Source: Sphingomonas sp. (GTDB lineage Bacteria; Pseudomonadota; Alphaproteobacteria; Sphingomonadales; Sphingomonadaceae). Taken from it: 64,000 bases of DNA. The stretch lies in contig NZ_JAGHZV010000003.1 in NCBI RefSeq assembly GCF_017745215.1, forward strand, positions 124,001 to 188,000. The letters run 5' to 3'. The position numbers and the translations under genes were made by a program. This document shows positions 17,711 through 25,744 of this stretch, piece by piece. Each line of letters begins with the position of its first letter. Positions within the stretch are counted from its first letter, which is position 1. Below the pieces are notes generated by a model. It was given only the letters and a program-made list of their open reading frames with translations. It had not been told where the DNA came from and made no database searches.

Positions 17711-18921
17711 ACGATCAAGTCACCTTTGTCGGGAACCGACTCCTATGGATCGATGACCAGATCCAGAAGTTCGATCCTTGGGTCCGACGCTTTTCGGAGC
17801 AGGGTATCGAGGTCGACGTATTTCCAGATCCCATTGAGGCACTGTCCGCTCTGCAGACGACCGGCTACGACGCCATATTCGTGGACGAGATCATGCCTGG
17901 CGAGAGGGGATCGGATTTTCTCGGTCGGCTCGCAACGAGCGCGCCGGAGGCTCAACTCTACGTTTGCTCGGCGTATTTCTATTTGGACGACGTTCTCGAA
18001 GCGTACCATAGAAGTAACGGCGAACTGCGCTTAAACGTGGGCCGAATCGACAAGACGAGTCTGCCTCTGACCGACGATATTTCAGCAATTCGACGTTTTT
18101 TGACCGAAGTATTTTCGGATGGCCCCAAGCCAGAAGCAATCGCTGAGGAAAAGGCAGAGAAACTCGCCGGTGCTGCTATGCAGCCTCCCATCAAGTGGGA
18201 CGATTACTCCCAATTGGATGTCAACGGAAAGCTAGAGCTTCATTCTCGCGTACTTGAATGGACGCAGAAGGCGCGTGAAAAAGCGTTTAGTGAGGGAAAG
18301 ACCTATCTAGTGTTCTGCGGAAATTGGGATAATCCCTTAGTAGCTAAGGATGACCTTTCGGAGTTTATGAAAGAGGAGGAACTACTCTCGCTTGCGAGGT
18401 CTTCCGGTTTTGCGCCGTTCTCGTTTTCCGCAGGTGGGGCCGTCGACGACCTTTCCGAGCGATGCTCCCAACGAACGGGCATGCGAGGGTACCCCGTCCT
18501 TCGAATCAGTAAGGGGGCTATACAGGAAAAGGTTCATCTTGATACTGGAAACCCGCTAACATTGCTAAGCTATGAGCACTATACAGCCAATGGCTGGTTT
18601 GAGACCGGCATGAGGTTTGACACTCATTTCGCCGGAGAGCTTGTACTGCTTGGAAGGAATATTGTTACGGATGGTGTAGTATTCACCGATAGCGGCGAGG
18701 CAACCTTACTCGGCCGCTTGACTGCTTTTGCAGTGCTAAATTGGGATAAATACAGAATTAGTGCAAGCTGCGGATTAGATTGTAGGACGCCAGGAATGTC
18801 GTCTGGCAGTCGCTGCGCGTTCAGGACGGGTCTGCTTGGTCGAAGTCTAGGAGATGATCTTGGGTTGGAATTTCAAGTTAATCTTGTAACTGGAGCGGTG
18901 CACATGCGCCATACGTCATAA
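17707..18921 (+). CDS. Receiver domain fused to a retropepsin-like aspartic protease domain
   Basis: This is a 404-residue protein. Residues 10-135 form a response-regulator receiver with acidic DD16-17, phospho-acceptor D60 in FVDEIMPG and K116 in IDKTSLP. A linker domain (about 165-260, GKTYLVFCGNWDNPLVAK) follows. Residues 262-400 look like a retropepsin: YPVLRISKG, HLDTGNPLTLLS with the catalytic D279-T280-G281, and a C-terminal GLLGRSLGDDLGLEF matching the hydrophobic-hydrophobic-Gly-Arg strand of the fold. Retropepsins work as dimers, so phosphorylation-driven dimerisation could switch it on. The protease call is from motifs; I do not recall this fusion as a described response regulator. 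Confidence 0.65.
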   Translation: MNDQVTFVGNRLLWIDDQIQKFDPWVRRFSEQGIEVDVFPDPIEALSALQTTGYDAIFVDEIMPGERGSDFLGRLATSAPEAQLYVCSAYFYLDDVLEAYHRSNGELRLNVGRIDKTSLPLTDDISAIRRFLTEVFSDGPKPEAIAEEKAEKLAGAAMQPPIKWDDYSQLDVNGKLELHSRVLEWTQKAREKAFSEGKTYLVFCGNWDNPLVAKDDLSEFMKEEELLSLARSSGFAPFSFSAGGAVDDLSERCSQRTGMRGYPVLRISKGAIQEKVHLDTGNPLTLLSYEHYTANGWFETGMRFDTHFAGELVLLGRNIVTDGVVFTDSGEATLLGRLTAFAVLNWDKYRISASCGLDCRTPGMSSGSRCAFRTGLLGRSLGDDLGLEFQVNLVTGAVHMRHTS

Positions 18922-19346
18922 TGATATTTGTATTTATCGCGGGCATCCTCGGGTTTTTGGTATTTGATGCCTATCGAGTCCGGAAAATCTACGACGCCAC
19001 AGGGGCGCTGATAATTACTTTTACGTCAAGGCTCGGCATGGCGGTACATGGGGTAGTATACCTAGCTGCTGGCGTTCTCGCTGTGGCGATCAATCTGGAT
19101 GTTGTGGTGCATTGGAATTTTCTCTCGGCTCCCCCGGACCAGATCCTAGGCCCGCTTACGCGGGGATTTGCGCTCGGCCTGGCTGGGCCAGCTGGCTTGT
19201 CAAAGGGGACGCTCCCCAAGGAAACCGGCGCGAACACCCCAAAGAAGGCCGCTAGGCGGGATTTGGGCACTCTTGAAGCTGCTGCACCTGTCGGTCGACG
19301 GGCTAGGGCGTATTTGGATTTTCTCTTGTTGAGGAATGAGATGTGA
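18921..19346 (+). CDS. Two-segment membrane protein, possible effector
   Basis: This 141-residue protein starts one base into the previous stop. The first membrane segment is MIFVFIAGILGFLVF (1-15) and the second MAVHGVVYLAAGVLAVAI (about 40-57). The remaining 80 residues are a Gly/Ala/Lys-rich tail (GLAGPAGLSKGTLPKETG) predicted to be soluble. I recognise no family. Its place between a protease-like receiver and an asparaginase-like protein makes it a candidate target or effector, for example a membrane protein released by cleavage. This is only inference from gene order. Confidence 0.6.
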   Translation: MIFVFIAGILGFLVFDAYRVRKIYDATGALIITFTSRLGMAVHGVVYLAAGVLAVAINLDVVVHWNFLSAPPDQILGPLTRGFALGLAGPAGLSKGTLPKETGANTPKKAARRDLGTLEAAAPVGRRARAYLDFLLLRNEM

Positions 19347-19846
19347 GCTCGGCGAACGATGTCTTGATTATCGGGACAGGCGGCACGTTTGACAAATCGT
19401 ACGACGCGGTACGAGAGCGCCTGGCCTTCGGAGAGCCTTCAAGCTTGCCCAGAATATTGAAAGAGGCTCACCTCCGAGGTTGTTCGTTCAATGACGTCAT
19501 GCGACTCGACAGTCTAGATATGACCGACTCGCACCGCAAAACCTTGGCGAAGTGCATATTGGACGACAAGCGCAGTAGATTTGTTGTGGTACACGGCACC
19601 AGTCGGCTCGTTGAAACGGGAATATTTCTTAGTGACAAGATCGTTGACCGAACAGTGGTATTAACTGGGGCTCTCTGTCCATTTCTCTATAGCGAGACGG
19701 AGGCGTCCGCCAATCTCGGCGGCGCAATTGGTGTATCGAGAATATTGAATCATGGCGTATATCTGTTTATGCATGGGCGCGTCTTTTCCCCGAACAATTG
19801 TCAGAAGAATGCTCGTACCGGTGTATTCGAGGAATTGAATTGTTAA
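19343..19846 (+). CDS. Short asparaginase-domain protein lacking the catalytic Asp
   Basis: This 167-residue protein matches the short, single-domain asparaginase family: IIGTGGTFDKSY (T12/T15 region), LDSLDMTD, VVHGTSRLVET, VVLTGALCP, and YLFMHGRVFSP near the C-terminus. The length is normal for that short family, so it is not a fragment. The active-site HGTD-T of asparaginases is HGTS-R here (S87, R88), so hydrolysis may be lost. It starts at a GTG overlapping the previous stop (GTGA). It may bind a nucleotide- or amino-acid-like ligand as sensor or effector of the operon. The codon use is AT-rich like the genes before it. Confidence 0.8.
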   Translation: MSSANDVLIIGTGGTFDKSYDAVRERLAFGEPSSLPRILKEAHLRGCSFNDVMRLDSLDMTDSHRKTLAKCILDDKRSRFVVVHGTSRLVETGIFLSDKIVDRTVVLTGALCPFLYSETEASANLGGAIGVSRILNHGVYLFMHGRVFSPNNCQKNARTGVFEELNC

Positions 19847-19934
19847 CATAAGAACATTATTTAATATGCTCGATTTAACGGACACAATTGTTACAGAATA
19901 TATCAAGTATATCAATGCAGACTGATTTTTATTT

Positions 19935-21242
19935 TCACGAATTTCTTGCGGAATTTTGACGCTTACCCCGAGCTTTTCCTAGGGCGTACATCGTATCTGA
20001 GCTTCGGCGCAATCTGACTGGCATCGAGGCAGACTTGATCGGTTGGCTAGCCGCGAGTCGCTTCACCTCTTGCGCCCAATCCTCTAGCGCCGCTCTCTTC
20101 TCATCGAGATAGTTGTGTCGCTGGTAGACTCCCACGATACCCGCCCGCGATCCCGAAACATGATTGAGCACCGCTTCGGTGACCTCCAGCCTGACTCCGA
20201 GTCGCTGCAAACCGGTCGCCACGGTCCGCCGGAGGTCGTGAAGAGTCCAATGCTGCGCTGGAGAGTCGAATTGCGCGTCCAATGCAGCGCGGATCCGGAT
20301 CATAGCCTTGCTGAAGCCGCTCGGGCCTGACTCATCGTTGCCGCGCGAGGCAAACAGCTTGGCGCTGGCCTCATCCACTCGAAGGCCACCCAAGATATCC
20401 AGCGTTTCGGACGTCAGCGGGACCAAGTGCGCAACGCCGTTCTTTGCTCGCTCGGCGGGTACGATCCATAGCCTAGCGCCCAGGTCAAACTCCGCTCGGC
20501 TCGCACTGAATACCTCATTGCGACGTTGGCCTGTCAGTAGCAGTAGCTTGATGGCCGCGCCAAACGGCGGCCCCTCCTCGTTGAGAATATTCCAAAGGAG
20601 TCCGATTTCCTGCGGTCCCAGGACCCGTTCGCGCGGCTTTGGTGGGGGCGGGCGTCCAGCGTCTCGACAGGGGTTGGCCTGGAGCCGTTCCAGCCGCGGC
20701 ATCGCCCAGCCATAGAAGGACGAGAACTGAGCGAGGACGTTGCGTGCCATCACCGGCGTTTGCGCAGCGATGCCATCAATGAACCGAGTGATTTCGGCTC
20801 GCGTAATCGTCTCCGGCAGCCGATCTCCGAATTGTGGAAGAATATGGCGCGTGAAGACGCGCTCGATCTCCGCGACCGAGCGCCGATCCGCTTTGGCGGC
20901 CTTGTAGTCCGGCCACATGCCGCGAACCGTCCCTGCAGCAGCGCCCCTTATGGGCTTGGGCGCGTGCTCGTATGGATCGCCGCCAGCCTCGATGTCGGAA
21001 AGCACGATCCTCGCCTTCTTCCGCGCCTCAGCGAGACTGAACCGATCCGAATACCGGCCGATGGTGATGTTGCGGACTACTCCGCCCACGCGCTTGCGCA
21101 GCAGGAATGTGCGAGTTCCGGAAGCTCCCAATCGCAACCGCAAACCCGGTACGACCGCGTCCTTAATCTCGACCTGGCCAGCGGCCGGCGGCTTTAGGCC
21201 TTTGATCTTCGCGTCGGTCAAACCGACAGATTTCGACGCCAT
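19935..21242 (-). CDS. int: Tyrosine integrase of the left element
   Basis: This 435-residue P4-type integrase has an N-terminal DUF4102 domain (LTDAKIKGLKPPAAG) and an SAM-like core-binding domain. The catalytic residues are R in LLLTGQRRNEV, HxxR in LHDLRRTVA, H in VLNHVSG and Tyr in GVYQRHNY. It ends against the tRNA-Lys att repeat, 153 bp away, as expected for the enzyme that inserted the left element there. It is distinct from the second integrase of the window. It is complete. Confidence 0.95.
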   Translation of the reverse strand: MASKSVGLTDAKIKGLKPPAAGQVEIKDAVVPGLRLRLGASGTRTFLLRKRVGGVVRNITIGRYSDRFSLAEARKKARIVLSDIEAGGDPYEHAPKPIRGAAAGTVRGMWPDYKAAKADRRSVAEIERVFTRHILPQFGDRLPETITRAEITRFIDGIAAQTPVMARNVLAQFSSFYGWAMPRLERLQANPCRDAGRPPPPKPRERVLGPQEIGLLWNILNEEGPPFGAAIKLLLLTGQRRNEVFSASRAEFDLGARLWIVPAERAKNGVAHLVPLTSETLDILGGLRVDEASAKLFASRGNDESGPSGFSKAMIRIRAALDAQFDSPAQHWTLHDLRRTVATGLQRLGVRLEVTEAVLNHVSGSRAGIVGVYQRHNYLDEKRAALEDWAQEVKRLAASQPIKSASMPVRLRRSSDTMYALGKARGKRQNSARNS

Positions 21243-21378
21243 CGACGCCTCCCAACAGTACCGATCAGGGCGTTACCTTAGGTAACAGGTAACGCGAAAT
21301 ACCCCGATATCCATTGGGGAAATGTGGCACCTATCCACTTGAGAATCAATGATTATGGGATTTCATGAGATCACTTAA

Positions 21379-21411
21379 GACCCGCTGATTATCGCTCTTA
21401 ATCAGCGGGTC
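21379..21411. repeat. 13-bp perfect inverted repeat over the att core
   Basis: GACCCGCTGATTA and TAATCAGCGGGTC flank the 7-base TCGCTCT. The right arm is part of the tRNA-derived att repeat and the left arm lies outside it. The left arm is absent beside the second att copy. This fits integrase core-site symmetry with a 7-bp crossover region. Confidence 0.6.
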
Positions 21412-21440
21412 CTAGGTTCGAGCCCTAGTGCGTCCACCAT
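21395..21440 (+). repeat. attL: att site, left copy: 46-bp tRNA-Lys(CTT) 3' end
   Basis: The sequence runs from the anticodon loop (CTCTTAA, anticodon CTT) through the T arm (CTAGG-TTCGAGC-CCTAG) to the CCA end plus one T. It is identical over 46 bp to the copy at the right end of element B. No tRNA 5' half precedes it, so it is a remnant left by an earlier integration. It is the junction between elements A and B. Confidence 0.9.
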
Positions 21441-21510
21441 ATTTTCCTGGCAAATACAAATGCTTAGCAAGAGGTCCGCGCGAGCCCTCAGCAGTGCACC
21501 GTAGGGGTTC

Positions 21511-21525
21511 TAGCGTATTTCTAGC
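21511..21525 (+). promoter_or_regulatory. Integrase arm-type repeat, left end
   Basis: TAGCGTATTTCTAGC is repeated exactly at 29264-29278, inside the other end of element B. A GCTAGAA follows at 21534. The paired position near both ends suggests arm sites for the integrase or an excisionase. Confidence 0.55.
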
Positions 21526-21534
21526 CGCTCGCTG

Positions 21535-21975
21535 CTAGAAGTAAGCTACCGCTTGCAGCGCGAATCCCACGACGATCAAGGTCAGCCCGCCGTAGGTCAC
21601 CCAAAGCGACATGCTCGCTGTCTTGCGGTCACTCTCGACAGTAGCGACCATCATCGTCGCTACGGTTTGGAGGTTATCCGCAAGCCCGTTGATGCCGTCT
21701 TTCAACTCATCAAGGCTCATTTCGGCCGCTCGATGGTCGAAGGTGCCGTGGCGCGGCACATATCCACCGTCCTCCCGATCATACTCGCGCCAGTCGCCCG
21801 AAATGCTCTTGAGGAAGCGGTCGATGCCTCCCGCCGATTCTGCCACTTCGTTCAAGGTGGACAGACGTTCCTCTGCGTCTCCTTTCAGCTTTCGCTGCAC
21901 TCGCACCAAGTCGATACCGAGCATCAAGACGCCGGCAACATCGAGTACCAATCCAACAACGCTGAGATAATTCAC
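21535..21975 (-). CDS. Hypothetical two-TM protein
   Basis: This 146-residue protein has a membrane segment at each end: LSVVGLVLDVAGVLMLGIDLV (about 4-24) and MSLWVTYGGLTLIVVGFALQAVAYF (about 121-145). The middle 95 residues are charged and helical (RVQRKLKGDAEERL, LDELKDGINGLADNLQ). I do not recognise the family. It is the leftmost gene of element B, beside the att site, a usual place for accessory or defence genes. A membrane-associated effector or an immunity-type protein is possible. Confidence 0.6.
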   Translation of the reverse strand: MNYLSVVGLVLDVAGVLMLGIDLVRVQRKLKGDAEERLSTLNEVAESAGGIDRFLKSISGDWREYDREDGGYVPRHGTFDHRAAEMSLDELKDGINGLADNLQTVATMMVATVESDRKTASMSLWVTYGGLTLIVVGFALQAVAYF

Positions 21976-22220
21976 CGCTCTGCTCCGATCAGGTCAATCT
22001 TAGCCTCGCAGGGTGCGGCGTTCCATCAAATCCGGCATCATAGCAGCGCCCCGCACCCGAGGGCACGAGGCGCTGGCAGCGTCAGACGCGAAGGAGTTTC
22101 CGCCCCGCTGCTGCGGCTGTTGGATTTAACGAGGAACGAACCGCTTTGCCTCGTCGCGGGTCGGGACAATCCCCCGCGCACCGACACGCCTGCCCGGATC
22201 TCCTATCGGCGTGCCGGTTT

Positions 22221-22517
22221 TCACTGATCGGGAGCCTTGCACCTCCCGCACATTCGAATGGCGCGCACGTCCTCCGACCAGAACTGCCTCCGGCAATTCA
22301 TGCAGACGCGCCAGCCGACATACCTGACCACGCGCGGCGGGTCGCAGTCCGTGTCCAACACCGGCTCGCGGCGAACGCCACCGTCCGCGTCCCACGGTTC
22401 CGGGTCGAAGAAGCCAAGCGACGCTAAGCCATTCTCGCGGCGGCGAGGACCGTCCTGACTCCGCTCCGCCTTCCATGCCACCAGCCAGGCGGGCGGAGAG
22501 TCGGTGGGCGTGGTCAT
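22221..22517 (-). CDS. Small zinc-ribbon-like protein
   Basis: This 98-residue protein ends in VCMNCRRQFWSEDVRAIRMCGRCK, two CxxC pairs 17 residues apart, as in a zinc ribbon. The N-terminal part is Pro/Trp-rich without motif. Its ATG overlaps the stop of the preceding small gene as ATGA, which supports both genes and this start. Its function is unknown; nucleic-acid binding is likely. Confidence 0.6.
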   Translation of the reverse strand: MTTPTDSPPAWLVAWKAERSQDGPRRRENGLASLGFFDPEPWDADGGVRREPVLDTDCDPPRVVRYVGWRVCMNCRRQFWSEDVRAIRMCGRCKAPDQ

Positions 22518-22720
22518 ACGAAAAGCTGGGAGCCATCGTGCCACCCCTTCGCCGCGAAGTAGATGGTCTCAGCGTCATCTGGCTCTATCTCGCCCTTGGC
22601 GACCGCCTCCATCATCATGTCGTGGAACGCTTCCCACGAGCCGCACGCCTTCTCGATGATGGATTCGCGCCTCCGGCTGAGGCGCGCCACGCGAGCTTGC
22701 ATGGCGCGGATGGCGACCAA
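22514..22720 (-). CDS. Small helical hypothetical protein
   Basis: This 68-residue protein has a basic N-terminal helix (MQARVARLSRRRESIIEKA) and an acidic C-terminal helix (GEIEPDDAETIYFAAKGW). No family is recognised. The evidence that it is real is its ATGA overlap with the next gene and its position in a continuous chain of short genes on this strand. Confidence 0.5.
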   Translation of the reverse strand: MVAIRAMQARVARLSRRRESIIEKACGSWEAFHDMMMEAVAKGEIEPDDAETIYFAAKGWHDGSQLFV

Positions 22721-22723
22721 GAT

Positions 22724-22942
22724 TCAGCCCCGCTGGTCCCGCTGCGCGATGGCGCGGAGCACCGGTGCCTGTGAGAGCGCGTGCTCGAAGTGCAGACGGT
22801 CGAGCAGCTGCCGGTCCCCCATCACCGCGAAGTGACGGCGGACGAGGCCGTCGCGAAGCTCCTGCTCCTTGGCAGCCTCAGCCGCGCGGCGGTGCGCGAG
22901 GGACGCGTCGGCAGCGCCACGCTGTACGGGTAACTCTCTCAT
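22724..22942 (-). CDS. Small hypothetical protein of element B
   Basis: This 72-residue charged protein is largely helical (HRRAAEAAKEQELRDGLVRRHF). I used the ATG at 22942, which overlaps the stop of the upstream gene as ATGA. It ends 3 bases before the start of the next gene. No family is recognised. Confidence 0.5.
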   Translation of the reverse strand: MRELPVQRGAADASLAHRRAAEAAKEQELRDGLVRRHFAVMGDRQLLDRLHFEHALSQAPVLRAIAQRDQRG

Positions 22943-23322
22943 GGGCGTATCACCTTCATTGTCACGAGGACTGAATGCGCTTCTGCGCGTACCTGGGGGT
23001 CGGGACAGTCGCGCATCGCGAGCGCGCAGGCTGTGACCACGTCCTGCCGGAGCTTCCACCGCTCCTCGTCCGACATGCTCGCCAGCCCGTTCTCAAGTCG
23101 GGGACCGAGGAATTTCGTGAGGTCGGCCGGGCTGATCGGCACGATTTGGACGGCGGTGGCAAATTGGTCGCTCATCGCGACCGCCCAATCGACGGCCTCT
23201 TGATACTGGTCGATCGGCAGCGTCATGCGAGGCTTGCCGCCGAGCCAGACCTGCACCCAGCAGTCGCCCTCCATCGGCGGGAGCGTGGTCACCATGTTCG
23301 TCGCGGTGTGAATGACCGGCAT
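22939..23322 (-). CDS. Hypothetical protein of element B
   Basis: This 127-residue soluble protein has an N-terminal beta-rich part (GDCWVQVWLGGKPRMTLP) and a helical C-terminus (DEERWKLRQDVVTACALAM). No family is recognised. It starts 2 bases after the DUF5681-like gene stops and overlaps the next gene by 4 bases, so it belongs to the same transcript. Confidence 0.55.
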   Translation of the reverse strand: MPVIHTATNMVTTLPPMEGDCWVQVWLGGKPRMTLPIDQYQEAVDWAVAMSDQFATAVQIVPISPADLTKFLGPRLENGLASMSDEERWKLRQDVVTACALAMRDCPDPQVRAEAHSVLVTMKVIRP

Positions 23323-23324
23323 AG

Positions 23325-23822
23325 CTACATCTGCTTCTGTTCGAGGATGACGATCCGCGCTTCGATGTCCTCGACGGCGCGGATGGTGGCGAGGCTGTTG
23401 ACGGCTTCAAGAATCTGCTTGCCGACATCGGGCGCGAGCGCTCCCGACGCGATGGCTTCGAGGATCATTTCGGCTTGCCGGCTGATCGGCGCGCTGGCGT
23501 CGAACTCGAACTGGACCTTCTCGGACTGCGCCCGCAGCGAAGGCAGGACGCGGCTCAGGATCAGCCCGGCAGCGCCGGTGTCGCCCTCGAGCGCCTTGGC
23601 GACCATCGCATCGACAATGCCCTCGGCATCCTCGAACAGGCGCTGGGCTACCTGCATCCGGCGGTCCACGATGCCCTTGGGACGACCGGCAGGATTGGGC
23701 GACGGCATACCGGGCCGCCAGCTTGGATTCCCGACGCCGCGTGTTTTTTGCGCTTTCGGGGGCGGCGGCTGCTTCTGCCAATTCGCGAGCCAGTCGGGGG
23801 TCTCGGGCTGAGCCTCACTCAC
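23325..23822 (-). CDS. DUF5681-like protein, possibly packaging-related
   Basis: This 165-residue protein has PSPNPAGRPKGIVDRRMQ near residues 40-57, the hallmark of DUF5681 proteins that occur in phage and mobile-element clusters, sometimes near terminases. The C-terminal half is helical. The GTG at 23822 has GGAGG at the right distance. This makes it a better start than the TTG further up. A small-terminase-like or DNA-binding function is possible but not shown. Confidence 0.65.
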   Translation of the reverse strand: MSEAQPETPDWLANWQKQPPPPKAQKTRGVGNPSWRPGMPSPNPAGRPKGIVDRRMQVAQRLFEDAEGIVDAMVAKALEGDTGAAGLILSRVLPSLRAQSEKVQFEFDASAPISRQAEMILEAIASGALAPDVGKQILEAVNSLATIRAVEDIEARIVILEQKQM

Positions 23823-23857
23823 TTGCCACGCCTCCAATTGATCGGATCAGCGCTCGA

Positions 23858-24568
23858 TCAAGCATCCTTGAGAACGAGCGCCTGCTGGGCGGTGTCCTTG
23901 GCTTTGCGAAGCTGAGCGATCTTGTGCCTCGGCGCGCCGATGGCCTTTTCCAACTCTCGATGGAGGAGGCCGCTGCGGCTGACGATGTGATCGGCGGCGG
24001 CCTTCATCACCTTGAGCTGCTTCGCCTTCGCCGGGTTCACCTTCTCGTGATACATCCGCGTGAAGTGCGCCTGCATGTTCGCGTCGAACCCGGACAGGTA
24101 CGATGGAGCGCCGAGGATCGCCCCGGAGGTGATGTCGTCGCCCTCCTCGATGGCGGCACGCACCAGCGCCATGCGCTCGCCGTTGTCGAGGCCCTTGGCG
24201 TGCGCCCGAATTTCGGATGCGACATGGTGCGCCGCCTTGACGGTCACCGGCGCGCTCATTTCGGTTTCGAGCGACGCGATGCTCTTCCTGAGATTGCCGA
24301 GCGCGCTGTCGAACGCGCTGGCGGCGCGGGTGAACACCTTCTGGCCGAAGTCATCGACCATGATGAGGCGGTGGGCCTCGGTCCATGCTTGGTTCTTCTC
24401 CGCCGCTGCTCGCGCGTCGTGAAGCTGGCGCAGCCCCTCGTAGGCGGTGCTGAACGCGGTTTCGGTCGGCGCGATATAGACGGCAGTATCGTCATCGGCC
24501 CCGACAAGATGTTTCACGTTGACGGGATGAAGATCGATGCTGACGCGGGTGTCGATATTCTCGGCCAT
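23858..24568 (-). CDS. Hypothetical helical protein of element B
   Basis: This 236-residue protein, starting MAENIDTRVSIDL, has GGGGAGT as ribosome site. It is mostly helical with clusters such as AEKNQAWTEAHRLI, LRKSIASLETEM and LHRELEKAIGAPRHKIAQL. There is no signal peptide or membrane segment. No family is recognised. It heads the leftward chain of small genes, and the 259-bp AT-richer region upstream should hold their promoter. Confidence 0.6.
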   Translation of the reverse strand: MAENIDTRVSIDLHPVNVKHLVGADDDTAVYIAPTETAFSTAYEGLRQLHDARAAAEKNQAWTEAHRLIMVDDFGQKVFTRAASAFDSALGNLRKSIASLETEMSAPVTVKAAHHVASEIRAHAKGLDNGERMALVRAAIEEGDDITSGAILGAPSYLSGFDANMQAHFTRMYHEKVNPAKAKQLKVMKAAADHIVSRSGLLHRELEKAIGAPRHKIAQLRKAKDTAQQALVLKDA

Positions 24569-24827
24569 GTTACTCCCCACTTGGCTTGATGCGGCTAGTA
24601 CTGCGCTAGAGCGTAGGGAGTTGCGCATAATTCATGCAAGCAAAACAATTGCTTAGGTCAGTTCCGCTGCAAACAGGGTATTTGTGGGTCGAATAATTTC
24701 ACGACAATTTCGCCAGCCTCTACGGGGCGATTACAGCGCTGACGCCAGCTGCCGCCACCGCAGGGGCGAGCGGGGGGCAAACGTGCCCCAGCGCGGCGCA
24801 TAGCGAGCCGGCTAGCACCCCGGCTGC

Positions 24828-25676
24828 TCAGTGCAGCGGCCACACCTTGCGAGTCAGTAAGAAATCATCATCAACGGTGTACGTGGTGAAGAACTCGTAG
24901 TGCCCAAACAGGCTATCCAGTCCCGGCTGGTATCCAGCCGTGTGGGTCATCTCATCAAAAATATAGGCAAGCCATCGGACGACCGCCAACGTATAGAAGC
25001 GACCATATTTCTGCGCCCATTTTGTCTGACCGGTGCGTTCCGAAGCTGTCGCTACGTCCGACATGACGGCTCCGGTCTCGTTTGTATGGAGAACGGAAGC
25101 AACTCCGCCGATCATAGCATTGATTACCGCTGCTCGTTGCCTCACCCCCTCCTCAGCACGCTTCCCGCGATAGTGCTTGTCTAGAATCGGTTCGACAACT
25201 TCGGTCCACCACTTGTTGACCGGCTCATTGGCCGGATCGAAGGTGGGATTGCCGATCGCCTCGAAGTTGGCGTAGCGCCCCTTTGAGGCATCGGAGAACG
25301 CATCAAGGCAGTTTATGACGGCGGCGCAAATCGGGTCTGTCGGCAGTAGGTGTGGCACCGATATACCGCGCTTTGTCGCGATCTCGTCGACCTTGGCAAT
25401 TAGGTCTTTCAGTTTGTGCCCGTACTTCCGCACGACAGACTGACCGGGCAGCGCACCCGCGTTGTCCAGAGCGTAGTCCGCTACCAAGATCAGCTTCGCG
25501 AGCCGCTCGATCCCAATCGAAAGTCCAAAGAACGCGGTATAGTATTCACCGAATCCGCTGCCATAGCTGGCCCTCCCCAGCGCGGTAGCGCCAGAACCAA
25601 TTATCTGGCTGACCAGCGACGCTTCGCGGTGCAACGCTTTCCATTCCGGAATTGTGAAGGGATCGGGGCGGCTCAT
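24828..25676 (-). CDS. Cargo protein with HEPN/Abi-like helical features
   Basis: This 282-residue soluble protein is AT-richer than its neighbours. It contains GLSIGIERLAKLILVADYAL and KYGHKLKDLIAKVDEIA, a spacing of helix E-R-x-x-K and G-H-x-L seen in HEPN- and Abi-type proteins. No family is recognised with confidence. I used the ATG at 25676 because the longer frame runs into a palindromic region. It sits between the replication-like ATPase and the small-gene chain, the usual spot for satellite cargo. A defence function is a guess. Confidence 0.55.
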   Translation of the reverse strand: MSRPDPFTIPEWKALHREASLVSQIIGSGATALGRASYGSGFGEYYTAFFGLSIGIERLAKLILVADYALDNAGALPGQSVVRKYGHKLKDLIAKVDEIATKRGISVPHLLPTDPICAAVINCLDAFSDASKGRYANFEAIGNPTFDPANEPVNKWWTEVVEPILDKHYRGKRAEEGVRQRAAVINAMIGGVASVLHTNETGAVMSDVATASERTGQTKWAQKYGRFYTLAVVRWLAYIFDEMTHTAGYQPGLDSLFGHYEFFTTYTVDDDFLLTRKVWPLH

Positions 25677-25744
25677 CGCCCAGACATATGACCGACTGAA
25701 GGATTTGACCACTGGCAAGGCCCGCGGGGGCGCGCAAGGAAATC

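Larger units (their letters stand above)
1..21440. mobile_element. Element A: integrative/mobilizable element, right part
   Basis: The relaxase, oriT, TraC/TraD-like, MucR, ParB, AlpA and integrase genes lie in one continuous block that ends at the tRNA-Lys att repeat. No type IV secretion genes are in the window. They may lie further left, or the element may only be mobilizable. Cargo includes the restriction-like cassette, the ligase/avidin pair, NT-HEPN and the receiver-protease operon. The left end is not visible. Confidence 0.75.

Noticed and set aside
19343..19846. Truncated asparaginase
   Set aside because: It ends with the conserved HGRVFSP region typical of the complete short single-domain family of about 160 residues.
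21395..21440. Complete tRNA-Lys gene
   Set aside because: Only the 3' part from the anticodon loop is present; no 5' acceptor, D arm or anticodon 5' strand precedes either copy.
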